The notes under the pieces are model-generated. The model was not told the DNA's origin and searched no databases. It was given only the letters and a program-made list of their open reading frames with translations. Shown here one piece after another: positions 1 through 7,462 of a DNA stretch of 64,000 nucleotides (position 1 is its first letter; each line of letters starts with the position of its first letter). The DNA is from an uncultured Cohaesibacter sp. (GTDB taxonomy: Bacteria; Pseudomonadota; Alphaproteobacteria; Rhizobiales; Cohaesibacteraceae): contig NZ_OY761553.1 of the NCBI RefSeq assembly GCF_963664735.1, forward strand, positions 124,001-188,000, read 5' to 3'. A program made the translations under genes and the position numbers.

Positions 1-396
1 GCACCCTGCGAACGGCAGGTGCGAGCCGGGATTGCTATTCCTGGACCAAGAATAGTGGTTTTTCATGATGAGGCACTGCATTCGGTCGCTTCTTCCATGG
101 GATGCAATGAGAACCGGTGAAGAATATGCCAATCCGAGCATTGCAGATGCACTCCTATTCTGTGGCTATCTTTCGACCGATTCAAGCCGCAGGAACCGAC
201 GAGGGTTTGCTGAAATCTATCACTTTGTGACGAGAGATTATCCAACTACCTATAGCTAGAAAGTTGAGCAGCACGCTTCTTCGAACGGCGGAAATGCGGG
301 AGGAGAAGGTGCTACAGATGCCGCTCTCGTAGAATGTGGCGCGCCAGGGGAGGACGCGCCACATTGCAATCTATTCAATTCTATAGGGCATTTTGA
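1..396. other. Left-edge stretch without a convincing gene
   Basis: No open frame here has a good ribosome site or a recognisable product; the two or three frames of 60-64 codons overlap each other on both strands and look like chance. Bases 1-22 can form a bulged hairpin (GCACC..TGC with GCAGGTGC), which may be the terminator of a gene left of the window. A second hairpin lies at 333-365, downstream of iolB. Confidence 0.5.
333..365 (-). terminator. Hairpin downstream of iolB
   Basis: A perfect 11-bp stem (AATGTGGCGCG at 333-343 with CGCGCCACATT at 355-365) and an 11-base loop sit about 30 bases past the iolB stop. There is no T tract on the minus-strand exit side, so it may be a transcript-stabilising or Rho-assisted 3' structure rather than a classical intrinsic terminator. 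Confidence 0.5.
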
Positions 397-1200
397 TCAG
401 GCGTCGCGCTGGGCAATCCAGTCGTGATTTGGACGGTTCTTGAAACGCCATTTGCGCAAAGGACCTGCCATTACATTAAGATAATAGAGGTCATAGCCGT
501 AAGGCACACCGCAGGGATGATACCCTTCTGGCACCAGAACGACTTCGCCATCATGCACCGTGAAGGTTTCATCCATCGAGCCACTGTCATTATAGACACG
601 CTGATGGGCATAGCCTTTGGCTGGATTGAGGCGGTGATAATAGCTTTCTTCCAGATTGGTGATGTTTGGGAAATCGTCTGTATCATGTCGATGCGGAGGA
701 TAGGAAGACCAATGACCCGATGGCGTGATGCATTCCGTGACCAGAAGGCTGTCGGCCACATCGTAGTCTTCCATGGCGATCGGGAAGATATGGCGGGTAT
801 TGGCACCCTTGCCTTTGGTAACCCTTTCTGGAGCAGCAAGAAGCTGAGCCTTGTGACCGCCCATTCCCGGAGCCGAACAGACCGCTACCTTGCAGTCGGT
901 GACTGCGACCAGCGACCAGTTGCTGTCGTTAGGAATATAGACGGACTGTGGTGCGATTGGTTCGAACACACTGTCTCTACTGCCGATCTTGCCAAAATTC
1001 TGTCCAGCGCCGGAGATTTCGGCATAGCCTTCCAGCATGACGAGGATTACTTCGCGATCGCCTGTGGCCTCTGCTGCAGTTTCGCCCGGTTTGAGATCAT
1101 ATAGTCCGAAACCGACATAGGTCCAGCCAGCACTTTCTGGTGTAATATCATGAACCTTACTGCTGGTGCCTTGTGGCTTGCGGTGTAAATTGTAAGACAT
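397..1200 (-). CDS. iolB: 5-deoxy-glucuronate isomerase IolB
   Basis: Cytosolic enzyme of myo-inositol catabolism that isomerises 5-deoxy-D-glucuronate to 2-deoxy-5-keto-D-gluconate, the substrate of IolC. The 267-residue product has the usual family length and the two-cupin layout. The metal-binding segment is visible at residues 168-190: PPHRHD, then an E in NLEESYYHR, with further His residues towards the C-terminus (YHPCG). The frame is open up to 1272, but ATG at 1200 has an AGGAGG site 6 bases upstream and lies just past the iolC stop, so I chose it. It is the second gene of a two-gene operon with iolC. The other iol genes (iolA, iolD, iolE, iolG) are not in this window. Confidence 0.93.
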   Translation of the reverse strand: MSYNLHRKPQGTSSKVHDITPESAGWTYVGFGLYDLKPGETAAEATGDREVILVMLEGYAEISGAGQNFGKIGSRDSVFEPIAPQSVYIPNDSNWSLVAVTDCKVAVCSAPGMGGHKAQLLAAPERVTKGKGANTRHIFPIAMEDYDVADSLLVTECITPSGHWSSYPPHRHDTDDFPNITNLEESYYHRLNPAKGYAHQRVYNDSGSMDETFTVHDGEVVLVPEGYHPCGVPYGYDLYYLNVMAGPLRKWRFKNRPNHDWIAQRDA

Positions 1201-1214
1201 TTCTTTCCTCCTGA

Positions 1215-3143
1215 TTAGTTGTGCTCTTTCGTTGTGAGACCGGATTTTCTGGCCTCGTCCCATAGCGAGCACAGAGCTCCATAATTGGCTTTCAGCTGAC
1301 GGATGGCCGTTTCATCATCAACGTCTCCGGCAAACCATTGCATGGCCGTTGCATTCATGATGGTCCGTCCGACAGCAAATCCCTTGACCAGCGGATGGGC
1401 TGCAGCAATCTTTAGGGCCGGGCCCAAAGCTTCCATGTCTGCGGCCAAACCCAGCACAACGATACCGCGGCAATGGGGATCATTCTTTTCGATCTCGCGG
1501 CATGCGTTCTCCCAGGCCGTATGGGTTTTCATCGGCTCCAGCTTCCACCAGTCTGGATAGATACCGATTTCATACAGGCGCTTGATCAGCTTGGCTGCGG
1601 ACATGTCGTCTACTGGGCCAATGGGGGACGTGATCAGCTCAAGCAGCAGATCTAGGCGATTGTTGCGGGCGGCAGTCGCGAGTTTCAGCAAGGTTGCTTC
1701 CTGCTGGTCACGCAGCGCGACATCGTCATCCGGGTGGCAATAGCAGAGCACCTTGACCACATGATTCTGGGGCCACTCTTTAAGTCCTCCGCAATCAGGA
1801 CCAATTTCCGGTTCGAAATCCAGTGGGCGAGAGGCCGGGAATTCAACGGGACGGCCAATCCAGAGGCCTTTGTCTGATGCTGCGTGAAGGGCTTCCTGCC
1901 CCACGCGGTTATCACAGAGGATGCCGTAGCCATCGCGACCCTCAGAAACTTGCATGGTCGCTTCCAGACAGAGCTTCTTGAACTCGCCAATGCGCTCGCG
2001 TGGAACGTTGCGTTCATCGCACATGCGTTCAAGCTGAATACGGTGGTCGAACGCAAAGACCCGAACATCTGGCCAGGCTTTGTGTCGATTGGTTGACCAA
2101 TGGATTTGTTCGAGTTCTTTATCCTTGCGTAATGCAGGGGTTTTGACACCACGCTTAAGGAAAAAGTCCAGTTCTTCCCAGCTTGGATAGGCAGGTGTGC
2201 AGCCATGACGGCTGACGGCAAATGCGCCACAGGCGTTGGCATAGGTGAGAGCTGTCACCCAATCCTTACCATCGAGCCATCCTTTCAGGAGGCCTGACAT
2301 GAAGCCATCGCCTGCACCCAATACATTGAATACTTCGATTGGGAAACCTGGGCCTGTCTCGCCTTCATCAAGGGATGCTGGAATTGGACCGCTAAATGCG
2401 GAAGCTCCCATCGGGCCGCGTTTGCATATCAGGGTCGCCTTGCTTATCTTGCGTACGGCCTTGAGGGCTTCGAGCGTGTTTGTCGTGCCGCCTGCAATGT
2501 GAAATTCTTCCTCTGTTCCGACAATCAGGTCAAACAGGGGCAGCGTTTCTTGCAATTGCCGGGTCACTTCATCGGAGGCGATGAAACGGTTTTCGCCATC
2601 GCCGTGGCCGGAGAGCCCCCAAAGATTGGGCCGGAAGTCGATATCTAGTGCCGTTTTTGCTCCATTTTCCTTCGCTAACCGCAGGGCCTTGAGAACGGCT
2701 GCCTTTGTTTGCGGGTGGCTCAAGTGGGTTCCCGTTGCCGTGACGCAGTGCGCTTGCGCTATGAAGTCAGGATCAATATCTTCTTCGCACAGGGCCATGT
2801 CGGCGCAGTTTTCTCTATAGAAGATGAGGGGAAAATGTTCCTTGTCCCTGATGCCAAGAATTGCCAGAGCGGTTAGTCGCACGGGATCTGTTTTAACCCC
2901 GCGTGTATCTACGCCCAGCGCTTCGAGCTCTTCTCGAATAAAACGCCCCAGATGTTCGTCACCGACGCGTGTTATGACCGCCGAACGGACGCCAAGTTTG
3001 GCTGTTCCTGCAGCCATGTTCGTTGGGCTGCCGCCTATGTATTTTTCGAAGGAACGCATGTCCTCCAGCCTGCCGCCTACCTGACTTCCGTACAGATCGA
3101 CAGAGCTGCGCCCAATTGTTATGAGATCAAGTGTCTTTTGCAT
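1215..3143 (-). CDS. iolC: Fused IolC kinase / DUF2090 aldolase-like protein
   Basis: Probable bifunctional enzyme of inositol catabolism. The N-terminal PfkB-type kinase (about residues 1-335) should phosphorylate 2-deoxy-5-keto-D-gluconate. The GGSPTN substrate-side motif is at 37-42 and the LGAGDGF catalytic signature at 275-281, with D279 the likely base. The C-terminal half (about 350-640) matches my knowledge of DUF2090, a TIM-barrel domain related to the aldolase that would split the kinase product (the IolJ step). The 642-residue length is nearly twice a stand-alone IolC and agrees with the fusion annotated in many alphaproteobacteria. It lies 14 bases ahead of iolB and is divergent from the RpiR regulator at 3377, whose operator candidates lie in between. 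Confidence 0.92.
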   Translation of the reverse strand: MQKTLDLITIGRSSVDLYGSQVGGRLEDMRSFEKYIGGSPTNMAAGTAKLGVRSAVITRVGDEHLGRFIREELEALGVDTRGVKTDPVRLTALAILGIRDKEHFPLIFYRENCADMALCEEDIDPDFIAQAHCVTATGTHLSHPQTKAAVLKALRLAKENGAKTALDIDFRPNLWGLSGHGDGENRFIASDEVTRQLQETLPLFDLIVGTEEEFHIAGGTTNTLEALKAVRKISKATLICKRGPMGASAFSGPIPASLDEGETGPGFPIEVFNVLGAGDGFMSGLLKGWLDGKDWVTALTYANACGAFAVSRHGCTPAYPSWEELDFFLKRGVKTPALRKDKELEQIHWSTNRHKAWPDVRVFAFDHRIQLERMCDERNVPRERIGEFKKLCLEATMQVSEGRDGYGILCDNRVGQEALHAASDKGLWIGRPVEFPASRPLDFEPEIGPDCGGLKEWPQNHVVKVLCYCHPDDDVALRDQQEATLLKLATAARNNRLDLLLELITSPIGPVDDMSAAKLIKRLYEIGIYPDWWKLEPMKTHTAWENACREIEKNDPHCRGIVVLGLAADMEALGPALKIAAAHPLVKGFAVGRTIMNATAMQWFAGDVDDETAIRQLKANYGALCSLWDEARKSGLTTKEHN

Positions 3144-3279
3144 TGCTCACCTATTCAGTCCTCCCGATGTGAACGGGTTGACCATAGACTAGCAGTGAAA
3201 TATAAATTCTAAAAGAGAATTATTAGAAATTTTTATTCTATCGATGAATTTTCTGCAATTTCAAGGCAGCACGATGTGT

Positions 3280-3309
3280 GGAATGAAAATTTCATTTCAA
3301 TTTTGAAAT
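3280..3309. promoter_or_regulatory. Candidate RpiR (IolR-like) operator between iolC and its regulator
   Basis: Two overlapping inverted repeats lie in the divergent intergenic region. GGAATGAAA and TTTCATTTC flank one base at 3280-3298, with 8 of 9 positions matching. ATTTCAATTTTGAAAT at 3294-3309 is a perfect 7-2-7 palindrome. The first contains GGAA-N6-TTTC, one base from the GGAA-N6-TTCC motif I recall for rhizobial IolR. The position suits control of both iolCB and the regulator gene. Binding is inferred. Confidence 0.5.
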
Positions 3310-3376
3310 GGATCGCTTAAGGTGAACCAATTTTTTTGAGGTCCCCCCACCGAATCCATGATGGAGGTAAAATGCG

Positions 3377-4216
3377 ATGAACGAATCGACCATTCCCACT
3401 TCAGTTGCCGAGTTTGAAAAGAAGATATCGGTGATCAAGGATGGCTTGCCCAAGCGCTTGCAGGATTGTGCAAGTTTTGTCTTGAGAAAAGGGGATGCAA
3501 TGGCTTTCCTGACTGTAGCTCAGGCTGCTCAGGAATCAGGCATTGCTCCTTCGGCTTTCATTCGTTTCGCACAGGCAATGGGGTTGCAGGGCTATTCGGA
3601 TCTTCAGCAGCTTTTCCGTCGTCAGGCAACTCAGCAACGCCCACCTTATCGCTATCGCATCAACACCCTTCGGCAACAGGGGGAAACCGAAACGGATCTT
3701 CTGTTTGTTGATTTTTGCGATTCTTCGATCGCGTCAATCGAGCGGCTCATGAACAAGATGAACCCTCAACTCATTGAAGATGCGAGTAAAATAATATGTT
3801 CAAAGCCATATTTGCATATCATCGGACAAAAACGGGCCTTTGCTGTTGCAAGCTATCTGGCCTATGTACTGGGTCAGTTTGATCACCGTGTTCTCCTGCA
3901 TAGTGATGTTGGATCAATCAAGATACCGGCCAATTTTCATCCTGGTGAAATCGTCCTTCTTATTTCCTTTGAGCCCTATACGCCGGAAGTGGTTCTCGTG
4001 GCCGAGAAGGCAAAAAGTGCAGGGGCTCGGGTGTTGGCGATTACTGATACGCCTCTTAGTCCATTGTCCGGTCTGGCAGATGTCAGTCTGGAGGTTGTGG
4101 AAGAGGATGTTGGAGGTTTTCGCAGCTATTCTGCCACCTTCTGTTTGGCTGCTGCATTGGCCGTTTCGGTTGGCACCAGACTGAACCCTTCCTCAGTTGT
4201 GAAGGAGAATATATAA
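3377..4216 (+). CDS. RpiR/MurR-family regulator, probably IolR-type
   Basis: Predicted DNA-binding regulator of 279 residues with an N-terminal RpiR helix-turn-helix (about 1-80, recognition region near APSAFIRFAQAMGLQGYSDL) and a C-terminal SIS sugar-phosphate-binding domain (about 120-260). GGAGG precedes the ATG by 9 bases. It is divergent from iolCB and 130 bases upstream of a TRAP transporter, and the palindromes at 3280-3309 sit between it and iolC. By family and position it is likely to sense an inositol-pathway intermediate and repress both flanking operons. The ligand is inferred; another sugar phosphate is possible. Confidence 0.85.
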   Translation: MNESTIPTSVAEFEKKISVIKDGLPKRLQDCASFVLRKGDAMAFLTVAQAAQESGIAPSAFIRFAQAMGLQGYSDLQQLFRRQATQQRPPYRYRINTLRQQGETETDLLFVDFCDSSIASIERLMNKMNPQLIEDASKIICSKPYLHIIGQKRAFAVASYLAYVLGQFDHRVLLHSDVGSIKIPANFHPGEIVLLISFEPYTPEVVLVAEKAKSAGARVLAITDTPLSPLSGLADVSLEVVEEDVGGFRSYSATFCLAAALAVSVGTRLNPSSVVKENI

Positions 4217-4257
4217 ACTTTAGTTTAAGAACAAAGATTTCATATTGACCTTAAGAT

Positions 4258-4271
4258 AGAATATATGTTCC
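4258..4271. promoter_or_regulatory. Second IolR-like motif, before the TRAP operon
   Basis: AGAATATATGTTCC matches GGAA-N6-TTCC at 7 of 8 defined bases and lies 76 bases before dctP, just past the regulator gene. It resembles the half-sites in the iolC/regulator gap, which suggests a shared regulator. Short AT-rich motifs like this also occur by chance. Confidence 0.3.
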
Positions 4272-4346
4272 ATTTTCTATCGTATTGGAATGCATCGTCC
4301 TGATGCAGTCGTACCTGACTGGAGGGTCAGGTACAGGGAGGTTAAG

Positions 4347-5393
4347 ATGAAAATCAAAGCTCTGGTTACGGGTACAGCAATTGCGCTTGCACTCAGCGCC
4401 AATGCGGCTTTTGCCGCTGACTATGTCATGAAAATTGCAAGCGGTACGCCAGCAGATCCAATGGCTCTGCCAGCATCCGCATCCTTGGCAATCTTCGAAC
4501 AGAAAGTCGAACTCTACACTGATGGCCGTGTTGACGTTCAGGTCTTTCCTGATGGGCAGCTAGGTGATCAGCTTTCTGGTTTGCAACAGGTCAAATCCGG
4601 CGAACTGCAAGGCAGTGAGCTGGCCATGGGGGTTATGTCCAACCTGTTTCCAAAGATCACTTTTACCGACTTGCCCTATATCATGCCTGATATGGCGGTC
4701 GCCCAAAAGCTTTATAACCGCGAAAACCCGGTTATGAAGAAAATCCTCAAAGAGCTTGAAGACAAGACTGGCGTAGGCATTCTGTTCTTCAGCCCGCAAG
4801 CATATCGCCAGATTTCAACCGCAAAGAAACCGATCCACACAGTCGCTGATCTCAAGGGTGTCAAACTGCGCACCATGCAGGTTCGCCCGCATATCGAGAT
4901 GTTCAACGCAGCAGGTGCTCAGGCAACTCCTGTGCCTTGGCTTGAAACCTATACGTCTTTGCAGACAGGCGTCGTTGATGGTCAGGAAAACCCGTTGGCC
5001 ACCATTCGTGCCATGAACTTCCACGAAGTGCAGAAATACATCACTCTGGATGGTCATGTGCATCTGGTTGGTGCTGTTACTTTCAATGTTGACTGGTTCA
5101 AGAGCCTGCCAGAAGACATTCAGGTGGCAATCATGAAAGCTGGCAGCGAAGCTCAGGCTGGTTCTGAAGCTTTGGCACCCCTCAAAGACATCATCGATGG
5201 CAAATGGTTGCAGGAGCATGGCGTAGAAATCTATCAGCCAACTGCAGCAGAAATCGCAGACTTCAAGAAAGTGCTGCAGCCACCTGCATTTGCATGGTTC
5301 GAAAAGAATGTTGATGGCGGGGCTGAAGTTCTGAAGATGGTTCAGGACGAAATCGAACGCATCCAGAGCAGCTATCAGGACCTGGACTACTGA
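4347..5393 (+). CDS. dctP: TRAP transporter periplasmic binding protein DctP
   Basis: Periplasmic substrate-binding subunit of a TRAP (sodium-coupled, ATP-independent) uptake system, 348 residues. A signal peptide with hydrophobic core ALVTGTAIALALSA and an AFA-A cleavage site occupies residues 1-24. The DctP fold is indicated by the conserved ligand-arginine region (KLRTMQ) and the later QTGVVDGQENP element. The frame is open to 4290, but ATG 4347 follows an AGGGAGG site and begins the signal peptide. It is the first gene of dctPQM, next to an inositol regulator, so a polyol, sugar acid or inositol-derived acid is a reasonable substrate guess; DctP proteins usually bind carboxylates. Confidence 0.92.
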   Translation: MKIKALVTGTAIALALSANAAFAADYVMKIASGTPADPMALPASASLAIFEQKVELYTDGRVDVQVFPDGQLGDQLSGLQQVKSGELQGSELAMGVMSNLFPKITFTDLPYIMPDMAVAQKLYNRENPVMKKILKELEDKTGVGILFFSPQAYRQISTAKKPIHTVADLKGVKLRTMQVRPHIEMFNAAGAQATPVPWLETYTSLQTGVVDGQENPLATIRAMNFHEVQKYITLDGHVHLVGAVTFNVDWFKSLPEDIQVAIMKAGSEAQAGSEALAPLKDIIDGKWLQEHGVEIYQPTAAEIADFKKVLQPPAFAWFEKNVDGGAEVLKMVQDEIERIQSSYQDLDY

Positions 5394-5411
5394 CATCATC
5401 AAGACGTTGAG

Positions 5412-5447
5412 GGAAGCGGCTTTGGCCGCTTCCTGTTTGCTTTTTCC
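5412..5447 (+). terminator. Intercistronic hairpin between dctP and dctQ
   Basis: A perfect 9-bp stem GGAAGCGGC/GCCGCTTCC (5412-5420 and 5425-5433) with a TTTG loop is followed by a T-rich run ending near 5447, 18 bases past the dctP stop. It probably acts as an attenuator or 3' stabiliser, giving more binding protein than membrane subunits. Confidence 0.7.
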
Positions 5448-5466
5448 TATAGTCCGAGGACTGGAA

Positions 5467-6027
5467 ATGCCAAAACCGAATGAATCCCCCAACAAGATCG
5501 AACGGACACTAGATGCCCTCAATCTTGTTTTGAACACCTTCCTTGCTGTGCTGGTGTTCGGCATCTTCGCGGTGTTGCTGATGCAAGTATGCATGCGATA
5601 TTTTCTATCCATGCCGCTCTATTGGGCCGAGGAAGCTGCCAAATATCTGATGATCTATGTTACCAGTGTTGGAGCCGCAACCGCCTATCGGCATTACGCT
5701 CATCCACGTTTGATGATCATCATCGCCATGATCCCCCGCAAAGCTGCAATATGGTACGATTTCGTACTTCGCTTGCCGGTTTTCGTCTTCTTTGCCTATT
5801 TCATGTATATCGGCTGGGGCTATGCCAACGCCAATGAATGGATGATGACGCCGGGATTGCAGATATCCTTTTTCTGGCCATTTCTGGCCATCCCACTCGG
5901 TGCCAGTTTCGTCCTGATTTACCTCATTCTGGATACCATTGACATCCTCGTCTATCATCGAAGCTGGATTCTGGAGCCGGAGTTCTTCGTGGATCTTGAT
6001 AGCCAAGCTCCGGAGGTACAAAAATGA
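5467..6027 (+). CDS. dctQ: TRAP transporter small permease DctQ
   Basis: Inner-membrane small subunit of the TRAP transporter, 186 residues with about four hydrophobic segments (near residues 22-44, 57-75, 90-112 and 135-160). The family element WAEEAAKYLMIYVT is present between the first two. The frame is open from 5407, but that region contains the dctP/dctQ hairpin; ATG 5467 lies after a GAGG site and gives a normal DctQ length. Its stop overlaps the dctM start (ATGA), so the two permeases are translationally coupled. Confidence 0.9.
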   Translation: MPKPNESPNKIERTLDALNLVLNTFLAVLVFGIFAVLLMQVCMRYFLSMPLYWAEEAAKYLMIYVTSVGAATAYRHYAHPRLMIIIAMIPRKAAIWYDFVLRLPVFVFFAYFMYIGWGYANANEWMMTPGLQISFFWPFLAIPLGASFVLIYLILDTIDILVYHRSWILEPEFFVDLDSQAPEVQK

Positions 6028-7319
6028 CCTTCGCTTTTTGCCTAATGCTGATGGTTTTTGGCCTGCTTGCCATTTTGGGCGTGCCACTCAGTTTCACTAC
6101 GGGCATTGCTTCGCTCGTTTATTTTATTGTCTCGGAGCAGTCGACCCGTACAGTCATTCACCAGTTTTTCACGTCGATTGACAGCTTCGTGCTTCTGGCC
6201 GTTCCTTTGTTTGTGATGGCCGGTCATGTTATGGCCGCTTGCCGGATTACTGACAATATCGTTTCTCTTGCCAATCTGATGGTCGGTCGGATGCGCGGTG
6301 GTCTGGCACAAGTGAATGTTGTCGCCTCCATGCTGTTTGGTGGTTGCTCGGGTTCGGCGCTGGCCGACGTTGCCGGGTTGGGCTCTGTTCTCATTCCGGC
6401 CATGAAGAAAAACGGTTATTCGGAAAGTTTTTCCGCTGCCGTGACTGTTGCGTCTTCTGTTCAGGGGCCAATCATTCCGCCTTCCATCCCGATGGTGATT
6501 TTTGCTTCGGTTGCGCAGGTTTCGACGGGTGCTCTTCTTGTCGGAGGGGCCTTGCCCGGCGTTCTTTTGGGGCTGGCGCAAATGCTTGTTGTCTGGATCA
6601 TTGCGAGCAGAAGGGGTTATCGCTCCTCTCATGGCAAATATATGCTGGCCGAGGTCGTTAAGATCTGTAAGTCTGCTATTCCCGCTCTGTTGATGCCAGT
6701 CATCCTGATGGGGGGCATTCTGTCCGGTATCTTCACACCGACGGAAGCTGCCTCGGTTGCTGTTGGTTATGCTCTGCTACTTGGCTTTTTCCTTTATCGC
6801 AATGTTGGTCTTAAAGACCTGCTGATCATTGGTGCCAAGGTTGCCAGAGATTCTGCTGCCATCTTCTTCCTGATCGGTACGGCTGGCATTTTTGGCTGGA
6901 TTTTGGCCGTAGCCCATTTGCCGCAAATTGCTGCCGAGTGGATCCGCATGAATGCGGTTGATCCTCTCATGGTCCTGCTGATCATTAACGTGTTCCTGCT
7001 TATGTGGGGCATGTTTATGGACGCGGCTCCGGCAATTCTTATCCTTGGTCCCATCCTGACCCCAATCGCCACTGCGGTTGGCATCAACCCGATCCATTTT
7101 GGCGTGATCATGGTTTTCAATCTGATGATAGGTCTGATGACACCACCCTATGGCTTATGCCTTTTTGCTGGCGCTGCGATCACAACAAACGAGACACGAA
7201 TAGGGGCAATATCGAAGGAGATCATGCCATTTCTGTTCATCTCGATATGTGTGTTGGCCCTGATCAGTCTGTTCCCTGATCTTGTTCTCTATCTGCCCCG
7301 CTTGGCAGGCCTTATGTAA
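6024..7319 (+). CDS. dctM: TRAP transporter large permease DctM
   Basis: Main ion-coupled transport subunit, 431 residues, strongly hydrophobic, consistent with about 12 membrane segments. DctM hallmarks are visible: SALADVAGLGSVLIPAM, IIPPSIPMVIFA and the FTPTEAASVAVGYAL element in the middle, then TPPYGLCLF near the end. GGAGG lies 8 bases upstream and the start overlaps the dctQ stop by four bases. It is the last gene of dctPQM; a hairpin at 7348-7385 separates it from transketolase. Confidence 0.93.
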   Translation: MTFAFCLMLMVFGLLAILGVPLSFTTGIASLVYFIVSEQSTRTVIHQFFTSIDSFVLLAVPLFVMAGHVMAACRITDNIVSLANLMVGRMRGGLAQVNVVASMLFGGCSGSALADVAGLGSVLIPAMKKNGYSESFSAAVTVASSVQGPIIPPSIPMVIFASVAQVSTGALLVGGALPGVLLGLAQMLVVWIIASRRGYRSSHGKYMLAEVVKICKSAIPALLMPVILMGGILSGIFTPTEAASVAVGYALLLGFFLYRNVGLKDLLIIGAKVARDSAAIFFLIGTAGIFGWILAVAHLPQIAAEWIRMNAVDPLMVLLIINVFLLMWGMFMDAAPAILILGPILTPIATAVGINPIHFGVIMVFNLMIGLMTPPYGLCLFAGAAITTNETRIGAISKEIMPFLFISICVLALISLFPDLVLYLPRLAGLM

Positions 7320-7347
7320 GCAAAATTTCCCAACAGTCCCCGAGACA

Positions 7348-7385
7348 CTGCCACTTCTGAAACCTTTACGGCTCAGAGGTGGCAG
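7348..7385 (+). terminator. Hairpin between dctM and transketolase
   Basis: A 13-bp stem (CTGCCACTTCTGA at 7348-7360 with TCAGAGGTGGCAG at 7373-7385, one G-T type mismatch) closes a 12-base loop. The T run downstream is weak, so partial termination or transcript processing is likely, leaving transketolase partly cotranscribed or under its own promoter. Confidence 0.5.
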
Positions 7386-7462
7386 CCCCCCTGAGTTTTG
7401 GTCGTCTGCAACCCTCTCATTTGCTGAAACGCTGGAACTCGGCCTTTATCATGGAGAATAAA

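Noticed and set aside
424-1104. 226-codon plus-strand frame opposite iolB
   Set aside because: It is antisense to iolB and lacks motifs or a ribosome site.
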